Assembly: GCA_020426845.1 (NCBI GenBank) | Contig: JAGQPF010000363.1 | Span: forward strand, 23,051 to 87,050 | Direction: 5' to 3' | Length of the DNA: 64,000 nt | From: Planctomycetales bacterium | GTDB taxonomy: Bacteria > Planctomycetota > Planctomycetia > Pirellulales > Pirellulaceae | Shown: piece by piece, positions 45,322 to 54,631 of the stretch | Position numbering within the stretch: position 1 is the first letter of the stretch | Layout of the letters: each line of letters begins with the position of its first letter | Notes under the pieces: generated by a model | What the model saw: only the letters and a program-made list of their open reading frames with translations | Told to the model about the DNA's origin: nothing | Databases searched by the model: none | Made by a program: the position numbers and the translations under genes

Positions 45322-45792
45322 TCATGCCGAATCGCTCAGCGTCGACCAATCGGAAAACGTGGCTGCCTGCCCCGCCGGCTGGCCGGCGGTGTCGAGCACG
45401 TTCCACACGGTCGCCCGCTCAATCAGGAATCGCCGGCCCGTGGTCGAAATGCGAACGCCGCGGTAGTCGTCGATGTAACCGTCCCGTGATGTCCGCCGCA
45501 ACATCTCGGCCCGCTCGTCCCGATGCATCGGCTCGGCCGTCAATCGCGACGGCATCTGCAGCAGCGACTCGAGGTCCGTCTCCCAAAGTGCGAGCGCGGC
45601 TTGGTTGGCGTAGTTCAGCACGGGGTCCGCCTGGGTGCCATGAGCCACGACGACGAACGGCGCCTCCCAGAGCGACCGGGCGCGCTGCTGTGCGGTCCCT
45701 TCCGGCACCAGCGGCTCACCCAGCCAGCGTTCATAGGAGGCGAGCAGTTCAAGACTACGTTCGACCCACGCGGGCTCGTGGATTCGGTCCAT
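45322..45792 (-). CDS. MEKHLA domain protein
   Basis: 156 aa. Contains the PAS-like MEKHLA fold: PAFVERSLELLASYERWLG-type start, VVVAHGTQADPVLNYANQAALALWE, and a C-terminal DDYRGVRISTTGRRFLIERATVWNV. Such proteins are small cytoplasmic ligand-binding or regulatory proteins. The ligand is not known. A copy of the 25-bp element (45875-45899) lies between it and the cytochrome maturation gene. Confidence 0.85.
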   Translation of the reverse strand: MDRIHEPAWVERSLELLASYERWLGEPLVPEGTAQQRARSLWEAPFVVVAHGTQADPVLNYANQAALALWETDLESLLQMPSRLTAEPMHRDERAEMLRRTSRDGYIDDYRGVRISTTGRRFLIERATVWNVLDTAGQPAGQAATFSDWSTLSDSA

Positions 45793-45874
45793 CGCCGCTC
45801 CTCGTGCCGTTGAAATTGGAACCGGCGATCAACTGCTTACGCTTTCGCAGAGATGGTCGGCTACTGCGATGCGA

Positions 45875-45899
45875 TCCCTCGCTGACGCTTCGGGTTTCC
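45875..45899 (-). repeat. Dispersed 25-bp element, minus orientation
   Basis: A near-perfect copy of the CCCGAAGCGTCAGCGAG element on the minus strand, 20 bases before the CcsBA-type gene stop. Confidence 0.85.
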
Positions 45900-45918
45900 T
45901 TGGCTCTACTTCAACAGC

Positions 45919-48900
45919 CTACGGCTCGGTCTGATAGCTGAGCCACCGTGAGGTCGGCACGCATCCCATGCCGATCACGGCGATTTGGCTAAACACGAAG
46001 ATCCACAGCCACATGGCGGCGCCACTGGTGAAGCCGTAGGAGTGCAGCCCAACGCCCAATTGATTGGTGCCAAACCACGACCAAGCCGTGACAATGTTGC
46101 CGAAGATCGCCAGCACAGCCATGCCACGACTGCGAATCATCCCGCCCCAGCGCGCGTGCAGCACCAGCGCGTTCCACAACACGATCAGCAAGGCGCCGTT
46201 CTCCTTGGGATCCCAGCCCCAGAATCGGCCCCACGAATCATCGGCCCAGAGTCCGCCCAACACGGTGCCGAGGAAACTGAAAAACATCGCGAAGCAGACC
46301 ATACCGTAAATCGTCTTCGCCAAGTTGTTGCGTTCGGACTTGCCAACATTGGTGAACATCCCGACCGCGACATAGGCAATGCCCAGCACACCCGCGAGAA
46401 ATGTCGTCAGGTAGCCCACCGTAATGCAGACCACATGAGTGGTTAGCCAGAAGGTGGTGTCGAGCACAGCCTGCAATACGCTCATCGTGTCGCCATCGGC
46501 CTCGAGCCCGCCGGCAATCACCAACGTCGAGAACCCGGCGAACGCGGCCGCAATGTTGCCAATGCCAAATGGCGAGATCAACTCCAGCACCATCGCCAGC
46601 GCCGCCGCGCCCCAGCCGATAAACACGGCGGACGAGTAGAGATTCGTGACAGGGGGCCGGCCGGAGACGTAGATTCTCGCCACCAGCGCGAAGGTGTGCA
46701 CCAACAAGCTGCCCACCACCAGCGCGTTGGACAAGCTGCGCAGCGCCGGGCTATTGCCGGTCGCCCAAGCCGAGACACCCAACAGAAATGCAATCACGTA
46801 CAGCGCCATGCAGATGCCGAAGGGCGAGTACATATTGAGCATGGACTCGACCTTGATCTTCTCGGAGTTGAACTCTTCGGGGCCGTCTTCCTCCAATTGC
46901 GCCAGATAGGTCGAGACATGCGAGTTGAATCGGTCGGCGTCCTTGTCCGCATAGGCCTGCAGGATATCCGTGAGCGCCTCGGTCGCCTGGTCCGCGGGCT
47001 TGCCTGCGGCAACCAGCACATTGTCGAACATCCGCGCGCTCGAGTATGGCTGCCACTCGTCCATGCCGATCTCGCCAAAGCCGGTCGGCACGGTCAATGG
47101 CGGCTCGAACCGCCGCACTCGGCCCATCTCGGAAAGCACCAGATTGAACGCTTCTCGTCCACGCGGGCCCTCCAGCAACTCCTTGGTCAACTGTGGCATC
47201 GTGCTGACGCCGAACGCCACTTCCAACAGTCGATAAGCGTAGAGCCTGCGGCGAGTCAGCAACAACTTGTTCTGGTAAACGCTGCGCTCCAGCTTGTCCA
47301 CTTTGCTGGCTTCTTCCGCCGCCTTGTCCAAAGCCGGCAATTGATCCTTCAGCTCACTCCAAGAGTAGCGGTATCCCTTGCGCCGCTCGAGCCCCAGCAG
47401 ATCCAGGACCTCGAGGTTGTCGATACGAAACACCGGAGCCGTCTGAGCCAGGCTCTCAATCTCGTCCGATTCCTCTTCGTCGCCCTCCTCGCCTTCTTTG
47501 CCGGCGTGGAAAGCAGGATCCGAAGCGGCCAATTCAATCAGCCAGCGCACCGCCGGCTCGCGTTCGCCGTCAGCCGACTTTACCGTGGCGCGATTCGAGA
47601 TCACACGCATCGTGTTGCGGGCCAGCGAGTCGAGCGGCTTGACACGCCCCTCGTACATGACCGGAATCCGTCCCGCGGCCTGGAAGTCAAAGCCGTCGCG
47701 TTGCAGCCCCGAGCGCCCGCGCGACATGAACATTCCCACGGTCAGCAACACCACCAAACCACCCGCGAGCCAAGCGCCCCACACCGGCTTCGCCGCGTTG
47801 ACCATCGCCAGATTCTGCTGCTTCAAGTACCGCAAGAGAGTCAACAGGAAGTGCCAGAACATGCCCACCGAAACAATCGAGCAGGCCACGTAGGGAATCA
47901 TCCAGCCCACGTTGCGGACCACCTGCAGATCCGTCGACTCGATGCCGCCATGGTCCGTGTAGCCGCTCTGATAGAACGTCAAATTGGCGTAGCGAAGCGG
48001 ATCGTTCATCTTGATGTGCACCGTGCGATCCTCGCCCTGCTCGGGGTCGACGAGTCGCAAATCCGACGAGTAGTTTCGTGGAGTCGTCGTGCCGACGTAG
48101 TCGTCCTTGCGGACATCGACCAGCGTCAGGGAGAACGGACGGTAGGTGCGTTTGAAGCGCAAGTAGACTTCGTACTTTTTGTCACCAATCTCCACCAGCT
48201 CGGGCTGCTCGCCAACCGACTGGTAGATCGAGACCAAGTGCGTGTTGATCGCGTCGCCGCTGGACGGGTCCAGGAAGGTCACGTAGGCCGCTGGCAAATC
48301 CACGGCGCTGTCGGTGTCGACGCCCGCGGATTGGCGTCTGCCAACTGCGGCCTCCTTGAGCCCGGCGCCAGCCGTCGCGACTGGCTCATCGCCTGCTTTC
48401 AGCGGCTCCAACACGGCGTTGGGAAAGTGCTTGTCGAGCCGGACATCGAAGGGCAACTGTTTGTCACTCAGTTTCTTGCCCTCGTTTTGAATCAGCAGGT
48501 CGAGCGGCACGACGACCACCTGATCGACCTTGGCATCCGAGGTGTCGATGATCGCCAACTCGGCGGTGCGAATATCGCGCGCGTACGAGGCGGTGTCGCC
48601 TTCGTACAGCGTCATTCGCTCCTCGACCGAGTAAAACGTGGCGACCACGACGCCGATCATCAGCACCGCGACGCCCAAGTGCAAAACGACAATTCCCGCT
48701 CGGCGTTTGAAGACCAGCAGCGAGCCCAGCAACATCACCACGCCGGCCCCCAGGCCCTGCGTCAGCTGCCATAGGATCCGCATGCCCTCATCGGCCATCG
48801 TCCAGTTGGAGTAGAACAGCCAGACGAGAAAAACAGTCAATGGCAGCGAGCCACTGAACAACATGATCTGCTCGATGCGACGCTCCTTCGGCAAGACCAC

Positions 48901-49470
48901 GAAGGCGTACAACATCGCGGCCAGCAGGCCAATCAAGGCAACCTTGTAGAACCACCACAACGTGGCGTAGCTCACAAACGGCTCCGTCTGCAAACCATCC
49001 TTGAAATTGCCCGAAAGAATCACGGCCACGGCCAGCAGGCAGCCCAGAAGCATCAGCCCGACGCCCACCCAGAGCCGGTGTCCGGCGCCCTGCACTTTGA
49101 ATCGCCGCACATGGGCCGAAAACAGATTGAGCGACAAGGCCAATCCCAGCGTCGCGCCGCCAACAAACGGAATCCGCAATGGCGCAATCGCGCGGAAAAC
49201 AGCCGTGTCGGTGAATCCGCCGAAAAACGCCCGCGGGAAGAAAATCTTCATGTCGAAGAGCACAAAGTAGGACTTGAAGTACTTGGCCAGCACTTCCCAC
49301 ATGTCCTGCTCCGTTTGTGCCAAGGTGCCGGCCAACACCAGGACCATGGACAAGGCAAACAGCACGACCGTGAACTTCAGCGATCCCAATGCGTCCAGGG
49401 CGGAAAGCAACGGGCTTGGCGACGGCTTCGTGGGAGCAAACGCGCCCTCGGGGGTAGCTTCCGCGCTCAT
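45919..49470 (-). CDS. Fused cytochrome c maturation protein CcsB-CcsA (ResB-ResC), System II
   Basis: 1183 aa. The N-terminal half is ResB-like (LGSLKFTVVLFALSMVLVLAGTLAQTEQDMWEVL) with several TM helices and a large periplasmic domain. The C-terminal half is CcsA-like, with eight or so TMs and the haem-handling tryptophan-rich motif SWGRFWGWDPKENGALL, flanked by conserved His residues (TTHVVCITVG; VLHARWGG). The two proteins are normally separate but fused in many taxa. It attaches haem to CxxCH of secreted cytochromes, such as the small cytochrome at 22.8 kb. A long acidic, Glu-rich periplasmic insert (near 650-680) is unusual. Confidence 0.95.
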   Translation of the reverse strand: MSAEATPEGAFAPTKPSPSPLLSALDALGSLKFTVVLFALSMVLVLAGTLAQTEQDMWEVLAKYFKSYFVLFDMKIFFPRAFFGGFTDTAVFRAIAPLRIPFVGGATLGLALSLNLFSAHVRRFKVQGAGHRLWVGVGLMLLGCLLAVAVILSGNFKDGLQTEPFVSYATLWWFYKVALIGLLAAMLYAFVVLPKERRIEQIMLFSGSLPLTVFLVWLFYSNWTMADEGMRILWQLTQGLGAGVVMLLGSLLVFKRRAGIVVLHLGVAVLMIGVVVATFYSVEERMTLYEGDTASYARDIRTAELAIIDTSDAKVDQVVVVPLDLLIQNEGKKLSDKQLPFDVRLDKHFPNAVLEPLKAGDEPVATAGAGLKEAAVGRRQSAGVDTDSAVDLPAAYVTFLDPSSGDAINTHLVSIYQSVGEQPELVEIGDKKYEVYLRFKRTYRPFSLTLVDVRKDDYVGTTTPRNYSSDLRLVDPEQGEDRTVHIKMNDPLRYANLTFYQSGYTDHGGIESTDLQVVRNVGWMIPYVACSIVSVGMFWHFLLTLLRYLKQQNLAMVNAAKPVWGAWLAGGLVVLLTVGMFMSRGRSGLQRDGFDFQAAGRIPVMYEGRVKPLDSLARNTMRVISNRATVKSADGEREPAVRWLIELAASDPAFHAGKEGEEGDEEESDEIESLAQTAPVFRIDNLEVLDLLGLERRKGYRYSWSELKDQLPALDKAAEEASKVDKLERSVYQNKLLLTRRRLYAYRLLEVAFGVSTMPQLTKELLEGPRGREAFNLVLSEMGRVRRFEPPLTVPTGFGEIGMDEWQPYSSARMFDNVLVAAGKPADQATEALTDILQAYADKDADRFNSHVSTYLAQLEEDGPEEFNSEKIKVESMLNMYSPFGICMALYVIAFLLGVSAWATGNSPALRSLSNALVVGSLLVHTFALVARIYVSGRPPVTNLYSSAVFIGWGAAALAMVLELISPFGIGNIAAAFAGFSTLVIAGGLEADGDTMSVLQAVLDTTFWLTTHVVCITVGYLTTFLAGVLGIAYVAVGMFTNVGKSERNNLAKTIYGMVCFAMFFSFLGTVLGGLWADDSWGRFWGWDPKENGALLIVLWNALVLHARWGGMIRSRGMAVLAIFGNIVTAWSWFGTNQLGVGLHSYGFTSGAAMWLWIFVFSQIAVIGMGCVPTSRWLSYQTEP

Positions 49471-49565
49471 CGGTATCCTCTCCTACAACAGACAGCCCGC
49501 GGGATCATTCGAACGACGTTCGAACCTCAAGGGGCTTCGGTCTTGCTTGCGTGTGTTCGTGAAGC

Positions 49566-50600
49566 TCACTTCGAGTCGGCAAAGTCGATCGACTTGACCA
49601 GTGCCATGAAGGCGTCCTGCTGCTTTTGCCAGACTTCTCGAGTGCCGGTGTACTTGACGTACCAGTCAGTGCCGCCATGGGTCATGGCGACAATCGCCAA
49701 AGTCATCGTGCTCGGCTCGTCATCGGCCGACAGCACCATCAGCTTGGCGTCGCCTTGGGCATCCTCAACGGGCACCAATCGGTCCGCTAGTTCGTCCACT
49801 GACTCGGGCGGCGCCAGTCCCGCTTGGCCGAACCACCGGCCGGCGTTGGCGAACAGGCCGCCGCCAACCTGACTGATCGTGACCAAGGCGCCATCCGAGT
49901 CGGGCAGGCCAAAGGTCGCGATGCTGAACGGCTTCAACGCTTCGTCGGTCCAATCCGCGGGCTTTTCGTATTTCGGCTGCCCGCCCGAGGCAGGTGGCGC
50001 AGGCGACGTGGCGCCGCCTCCCATGCCCATGCCGCCTCCCATGCCGCCCGCCATCCCGGCCATCGGCGCACGACGACGACTGGGTGTGCCCGAGATGTCG
50101 ACACATAACGCCTCAAGCGGCCCTAAGGACCGCTTCTCGACCACGGAGTCCAACGACTCGGCGGGAACCTCCTCGACCGACAGCAACCGGCGCCAGCGAT
50201 TGATGTTCGCCGAACGGAATTGCTCGTCGGTCATGTTCATTTGATCGAAGCTGGAGACGGCAATCTCCAGATCACCTTCGACTTTGATGGTCGCGTATCG
50301 CTGCCCGCTGTCCACCGGGGCAAGTTTCCAGCCCTCGGGAAGATCCCACTTCGGCTCTCCCGTGTCCGAAGAGAAGCGGACCGACTCGATGAACTCCCAA
50401 AACTTGTCGACCTGGTGCTCGACCAGCTCGTGGGGTCCCTGCAGCTTGAAGAACCAAGCGCCGCCGTCCACCGGAACCATTGCCCCCAACATCCGCACGG
50501 GCTTGGGAACCGTGTAGCTCTCGATCTCGTAGGCGGGGCGACACCCGAGGAAGGCTGACAACAGCGCGCAAACTGTTGCCGCAGCAATAGATAAACGCAT
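49566..50600 (-). CDS. Lipoprotein of unknown function
   Basis: 344 aa. Lipobox LSAFLGC at the end of a short signal peptide (MRLSIAAATVCALLSAFLGC). Two similar halves, each starting like FWEFIESVRF/WDLPEGWKL and ending SFDQMNM/TISQV. A Gly/Met-rich linker (MAGGMGGGMGMGGG) lies in the middle. No known family. It is a membrane-anchored periplasmic protein upstream of the cytochrome maturation gene, possibly in the same operon (gap 95 bases, with a TTCGAACGACGTTCGAA palindrome at about 49508). Confidence 0.75.
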   Translation of the reverse strand: MRLSIAAATVCALLSAFLGCRPAYEIESYTVPKPVRMLGAMVPVDGGAWFFKLQGPHELVEHQVDKFWEFIESVRFSSDTGEPKWDLPEGWKLAPVDSGQRYATIKVEGDLEIAVSSFDQMNMTDEQFRSANINRWRRLLSVEEVPAESLDSVVEKRSLGPLEALCVDISGTPSRRRAPMAGMAGGMGGGMGMGGGATSPAPPASGGQPKYEKPADWTDEALKPFSIATFGLPDSDGALVTISQVGGGLFANAGRWFGQAGLAPPESVDELADRLVPVEDAQGDAKLMVLSADDEPSTMTLAIVAMTHGGTDWYVKYTGTREVWQKQQDAFMALVKSIDFADSK

Positions 50601-50834
50601 GAGCACCAAACGGTGGGAGGAAGGCAGGAAGGTGGGACTCAAGATTATAGCGCGCGGGGTCGCGTTTGGTACATCCGCGGCAGGGCAAGCAAATTCAGTC
50701 GGCCGGGTGCGATTGGAATTGCGCGCGCACGACCTGACGACGTTCGATCCAGCGAGGGGACACAGACGCTCCATCCAGGTGATCCAGCTGATCCAGCGGA
50801 TCCAGCTGATAACGGATGGCCGCCTGGTGGGGCG

Positions 50835-52556
50835 CTATTTGATGCCCAGAGCTGACAGCAGCCCCTCGGTGATGCCGGTGGCAATCGAGCCCGACCCTTC
50901 CGTATTCCAGGTCCACATGTTGCGGACCACGTCCATCATCAGCACTCCGCTGAGGCTCAAGATGCCCGAAATCAACAGCAGCACCATCACATTGAGCCAG
51001 GAATATGGCGCCTCGCGAGGCGCCTCCACCGGAGCAGCCCCGGTGGCTCCAAAGGTCGAAACGCCCTGGTCCTCAATGGGCGCCGTGCTCATCGCGGCGC
51101 CCTGAGACATCGCGCCCAGGCCGGCGCCGCCGCCCAAGGCCGAGTCCATCAAACCGCCTTGGGGATGTTCGTGAATCTGAGCTTCAAGGCCGCCGCCAAA
51201 GGCGCCATCGCCCAGCATCGTCGCCGCGTCCTGATCGAACAACGACGAGTTCTCCAACGCGATCACCTGAGACTCGCTGTCGTCGTCATCTCCCTCGCCG
51301 GGAGACAGCAAAAACGTCTCGTCCTGCTTCAGCTGAGTCGCCGCGTCGGGATCCGCCTCTTCATCCAGCGAGATAATATCCTCATCCGGCAGCTCCAGCG
51401 AAGAGATCGGCCCGCCCAGTTCGATCGGGTCCTGCTCCAGGGACAGGCCGCTATCGGACGGGCTGGTCAAGTTGATGCCGGTGTCGCCGCCGCCCAGCGT
51501 GACATCGCTGCCAAGCGTCGAACTGCCTCCCAACACCAAGTCGTCGTCATCATCGAGGCCGTCGTCGAGATTCAGACTTCCCGAGTCCAAATCCAACTCC
51601 AAATCACCGGTGCCGCTGCCAACCGACAATTCCAGGTCGCCCGTGCCACTACCGGTGCTCAACTCGAGATCACCCGTGCCGCTGCCGGTGCTCAATTCCA
51701 AGTCCCCCGTGCCGCTGCCGGTGCTGAGCTGCAGGTCACCCGTGCCGCTGCCGGTGCTCAATTCCAGGTCGCCCGAGCCACTGCCGAGGTCGAGTTCGAG
51801 ATCGCCCGTGCCGGTGCCCAGGTCCAGCGACAGGTCGTCGCTGGCGGCCAATTCCAATTCCCCCGTGCCGCCGGACACACCGATCCCCGAGGCATCGGGG
51901 CCCGTCAAGAGATCGTTGCTGTCGGGCACAATCGAAACGTCACTGCCATCGCTGCCCGGCACCAATCGCACATCGGAACCACCCGAGTCGCGCGAGGCCA
52001 GATCGAGATCGCCCAAGATGCTGGAGCCTCCGACGCCGGAGCCGGCCAACGACAGGTCGCTGCCAAGCACGTCGTCGTCATCATCGTCGGCCACCAAGTG
52101 CAGGTCGCTCTCGGGGTTGTTCATCGCGCCGATAATCGTGCTGCCGGTGGTGTCGGTAGCCAGCGGCACTTCGTCGCTCACCAACAGACTGTCGGCATCG
52201 CTGTCGCTGGACAGATCCAACTCCAACTCATCGCTGGCCAACAACTCGCCCAACGAGGAGCCATCCGTCTCATCGGGCGCCAAGCTGGCGTCGTCGCCGA
52301 ACAGCGGCCTGCTGAGATCCAATTCGCTGTCGCCGCCCAAATTCAAATCGTCTAGTTCGTCGTCCGCCACATGGCCGGCGCCGAGCGAAATGCCTCGCTC
52401 CTGAGCGACACGTTCCAGCTCGTTCATCTTGAACTTCCAGCTGCTGCCGTCGCGGAAGCCGAAAATCTCGCCCTGACTCCGCATCTCCACCAACTGATCG
52501 GGGGTGATGCCGAGCATCTGGGCAGCTTGATTCAGGTCGACGAAATTGCTGGGCAT
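50835..52556 (-). CDS. HTH (excisionase/MerR-type) protein with acidic repeats and a C-terminal TM helix
   Basis: 573 aa. Residues 5-55 form a small helix-turn-helix (VDLNQAAQMLGITPDQLVEMRSQGEIFGFRDGSSWKF), like HTH_17 excisionase proteins. Residues 60-500 are extremely acidic. They include seven or so tandem copies of an 11-residue unit (GSGTGDLELST) between about 242 and 322, encoded by 33-bp DNA repeats at 51590-51830. A TM helix lies near 523-545, and a short tail follows. Such a layout suggests a membrane-tethered DNA-binding or bending protein, but the helix-turn-helix may not bind DNA. Function unknown. Confidence 0.75.
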   Translation of the reverse strand: MPSNFVDLNQAAQMLGITPDQLVEMRSQGEIFGFRDGSSWKFKMNELERVAQERGISLGAGHVADDELDDLNLGGDSELDLSRPLFGDDASLAPDETDGSSLGELLASDELELDLSSDSDADSLLVSDEVPLATDTTGSTIIGAMNNPESDLHLVADDDDDDVLGSDLSLAGSGVGGSSILGDLDLASRDSGGSDVRLVPGSDGSDVSIVPDSNDLLTGPDASGIGVSGGTGELELAASDDLSLDLGTGTGDLELDLGSGSGDLELSTGSGTGDLQLSTGSGTGDLELSTGSGTGDLELSTGSGTGDLELSVGSGTGDLELDLDSGSLNLDDGLDDDDDLVLGGSSTLGSDVTLGGGDTGINLTSPSDSGLSLEQDPIELGGPISSLELPDEDIISLDEEADPDAATQLKQDETFLLSPGEGDDDDSESQVIALENSSLFDQDAATMLGDGAFGGGLEAQIHEHPQGGLMDSALGGGAGLGAMSQGAAMSTAPIEDQGVSTFGATGAAPVEAPREAPYSWLNVMVLLLISGILSLSGVLMMDVVRNMWTWNTEGSGSIATGITEGLLSALGIK

Positions 52557-52591
52557 TGCTTCTACTTTCCTTCAATGGCGTTTCCAGCCCG

Positions 52592-52924
52592 TCACCGATG
52601 TGACAACAGAGACTGGATTTCTCGGGGCAAGGGACTTACCCCGTTGAATTCTTCGAGTTGGAGGTCCCAGTGAACTTGGCGAACGCTCTTGAGCGTCACA
52701 CGGCCAGTCGCCTTGTCCACGTGGTACACCGCCATCGCTCGCTTGGTGGCGTCGATCACGGTGAGTTGCTGACCACTTTCGACCGGTTGCGAATGGGTGA
52801 TCAACGGTGAAAAAGACGGGTGAAAAGCGTCCTGGGCGTGGACCGTGGGGAGGCGGTCACGGCACAGCGCCGCTCCCATCATCAAACATGCCACACCCAG
52901 TAAAACTTGAGTCGCTCGGTGCAC
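52592..52924 (-). CDS. Small exported protein of unknown function
   Basis: 110 aa from GTG 52924, with AAGGAG about seven bases upstream; the frame is open to 53005. Signal peptide (QVLLGVACLMMGAALC). The mature part is short and hydrophilic (QQLTVIDATKRAMAVYHVDKATGRVTLKSVRQ). No family recognised. It precedes the HTH protein gene (gap 35 bases) and is probably cotranscribed with it. Confidence 0.65.
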   Translation of the reverse strand: MHRATQVLLGVACLMMGAALCRDRLPTVHAQDAFHPSFSPLITHSQPVESGQQLTVIDATKRAMAVYHVDKATGRVTLKSVRQVHWDLQLEEFNGVSPLPREIQSLLSHR

Positions 52925-53297
52925 TGGAGACTCCTTCCTCCACCACCCTAACACCCTCATTCTAAAAGGGGGCGGCGGTGATTCAAGAAATTTCGTGATA
53001 AACACTGCCCCAACCGGGGCTTAGGACGTCGTTTTGTGCCGGCCAGACCGGTCAAACTCCCCGCATTCCGGGGAATGAAGAGCCCGCCGACAGGCGCCGT
53101 CGCCCAAGAAGCCCGCGATTTGTCGCTGATTTAGGGCTATTTGGGCACTTCACGGAGGGACCCGGGGCCGCTCGCACGGAAGTGTAACACCCGCCTCGAC
53201 GCCCCACCAATCCCAACCGGCGGCCGGCCGGCAACGAGCAACAAATCGCCCCACATCCGCGATTGCTTCCCGAGCGTCATTCCTCGCCTGATTTCAC

Positions 53298-53408
53298 TTT
53301 TGCGTCTTGGCGGCTTTGCGTGAACCCTTCGGCTCACGCTAGCCCACTCCAATGGGGAGCGATCCAGGCGAGGCAACTTACGCACGCAAAGACGCCAAGA
53401 CGCAAAGG
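53298..53408. repeat. ACGCAAAG-family inverted repeat
   Basis: The right-type arm (TTTTGCGTCTTGGCGGC, 53298 on) and the left-type arm (CACGCAAAGACGCCAAG, 53383-53408) flank about 60 bases of unrelated sequence. Confidence 0.85.
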
Positions 53409-53530
53409 AAGATTCCACATGCTGCATAGAAGAACGCGATGCTTGGCACGAACATCGCCGTGAAAAGCCACGTCCACGAAAAGCCGCGCACGGGACGCAA
53501 GAATGGCGGAGGCAAGAATGGGAGACGCAA

Positions 53531-53567
53531 TAAAAAAGGTCCGACGACTTGACCAAGCCGTCGGACC
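53531..53567 (-). terminator. Rho-independent terminator downstream of the queD-like gene
   Basis: On the minus strand, GGTCCGACG (53567-53559) pairs with CGTCGGACC (53546-53538) over a 12-base loop, followed by TTTTTTA. Perfect 9-bp stem. It ends the queD-like transcript about 146 bases past the stop. Confidence 0.85.
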
Positions 53568-53712
53568 AAAGTCCCCCCTGGGAATGCGTTTGGGCTTTCC
53601 AGTTCGAATGCCGAGCGTTCCCTGATGGTTACGATTATCGGCACCAACAAGGCGTCACTTGTGGCAAAGTTTGCCGAATGTTCCGGTGGCGCCGGCCAGG
53701 GCGCCGAGGCGA

Positions 53713-54087
53713 TCAAAGGCTGTCGACGACCTCACACGCCACGATCGGGATGCCGCGTTGCTGGGCAAACGCAAAGATCGCGGCCGCAATGCGATCGCGA
53801 GTCGGCGGCCCCTCCATTAAATATAGGGGCTCGCCAAGGGCCTCCAACTCCGGAACCGCCGGATCCGACGCATCGAGAAGCATGCGGTGATCCAACTGCT
53901 CGTCAATCCAGACGCTGACGACCTTCTTAATTTCCGAGAAGTCCAGGACCATGCCCAACTCATCAAGCTGCTCCGACTCGAGCGTAATCACGGCACGCCC
54001 GTTATGGCCATGCAAGTGCCCACACTCGGGATCGCCGCAAACGCGGTGCCCGTAACAGAAGTCGATTTCGCGGGAGATTCGGAACAT
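53713..54087 (-). CDS. queD: 6-pyruvoyl-tetrahydropterin synthase family protein (QueD-like)
   Basis: 124 aa from ATG 54087, the usual QueD length; an upstream start would overlap the hairpin repeat array. Zinc-binding histidines lie in DFCYGHRV and HLHGHNGRAV, with the catalytic Cys in DPECGHLHGH. LDFSEIKKVV and DHRMLL follow, then the Glu-containing EGPPTRDRIA. QueD converts dihydroneopterin triphosphate to carboxy-tetrahydropterin for queuosine or related deazapurines. A PTPS (biopterin-type) role cannot be excluded. No other que gene is in the window. Confidence 0.85.
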   Translation of the reverse strand: MFRISREIDFCYGHRVCGDPECGHLHGHNGRAVITLESEQLDELGMVLDFSEIKKVVSVWIDEQLDHRMLLDASDPAVPELEALGEPLYLMEGPPTRDRIAAAIFAFAQQRGIPIVACEVVDSL

Positions 54088-54150
54088 TCGACCAATGTAA
54101 GCGGCGAAAGCCACTTGAAAAACTACCCGTTCTCGACATCCCTGCACAAA

Positions 54151-54344
54151 ACCAACTCATCACAGGCTGGCAGCCTGTGCCACGTACAAAACCAACTCAA
54201 CACAGGCTGGCAGCCTGTGCCACGCACAAAACCAACTCAACACAGGCTGGCAGCCTGTGCCACGCACAAAACCAACTCAACACAGGCTGGCAGCCTGTGC
54301 CACGCACAAAACCAACTCATCACAGGCTGGCGGCCTGTGCCACG
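54151..54344. repeat. Five tandem copies of the CAGGCTGGCAGCCTG hairpin repeat
   Basis: A 40-bp unit (ACCAACTCAACACAGGCTGG followed by CAGCCTGTGCCACGCACAAA) repeats five times at 54151, 54191, 54231, 54271 and 54311. The last copy has one stem mismatch (GGCGGCC). There are no unique spacers, so it is not a CRISPR array. It is the densest cluster of this family in the window. Confidence 0.95.
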
Positions 54345-54351
54345 TGCATTC

Positions 54352-54381
54352 TTCTTCGTGGTCTTCGCGTTCTTCGTGGTT
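54352..54381. repeat. TTCGTGGTCTTCGCG repeat, copy 2
   Basis: 28 of 30 bases match 41929-41958; here it sits immediately after the hairpin array. Confidence 0.85.
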
Positions 54382-54631
54382 TATCACAGGGTCACTCATC
54401 GTGGTTCCCATCACAGCGGCACTTTCGGAATAATCCTCAAACTTCTCCCATTTTCACTTCACTGGGGCGCCGTCGATCGTCGATTCCTACCGTTAAGAGT
54501 GGCGCCGCGCTCTTTGCGTCCCTGTTGTGGCCGTCTCGATGGCCTGCCGGGGAGGCTTCGCGGTGCAACCGGAGGCATGGCCCGACCGACTCGGGCCGGC
54601 GGATGAGATCACGCACGCAAAGGACGATGCC

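Larger units (their letters stand above)
52925..53712. other. Intergenic region with repeats and a terminator
   Basis: About 790 bases without a clear gene. It contains GCCCCAACCGGGGC (53008-53021), an ACGCAAAG-type inverted repeat (53298-53408), a strong minus-strand terminator (53531-53567) and the GGCAAAGTTTGCC palindrome (53657-53669). A 37-codon basic frame (53439-53552) lies over the terminator and is not convincing. Confidence 0.5.
54088..54631. other. 544-bp intergenic region with a hairpin array
   Basis: Between queD (minus) and the TolQ-like gene (plus). It holds the five-copy CAGGCTGGCAGCCTG array (54151-54344) and a TTCGTGGTCTTCGCG repeat (54352-54381). The remainder (54382-54620) carries the promoter of the TolQ-like operon, not resolved. 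Confidence 0.5.

Noticed and set aside
46696..48774. 692-codon plus-strand frame opposite the cytochrome c maturation gene
   Set aside because: High-GC antisense shadow; the minus strand encodes a full CcsBA-type protein with its conserved tryptophan motif.
51159..52355. Plus-strand repeat protein frame opposite the HTH gene
   Set aside because: It mirrors the 33-bp repeats of the minus-strand gene and has no start signal.
53439..53552. 37-aa basic peptide frame
   Set aside because: It overlaps the arms of a perfect terminator of the opposite strand and lacks a ribosome site.
54151..54344. Possible CRISPR array (five 40-bp units)
   Set aside because: All units including the spacer positions are the same sequence; no unique spacers, no cas genes and the same hairpin recurs elsewhere.
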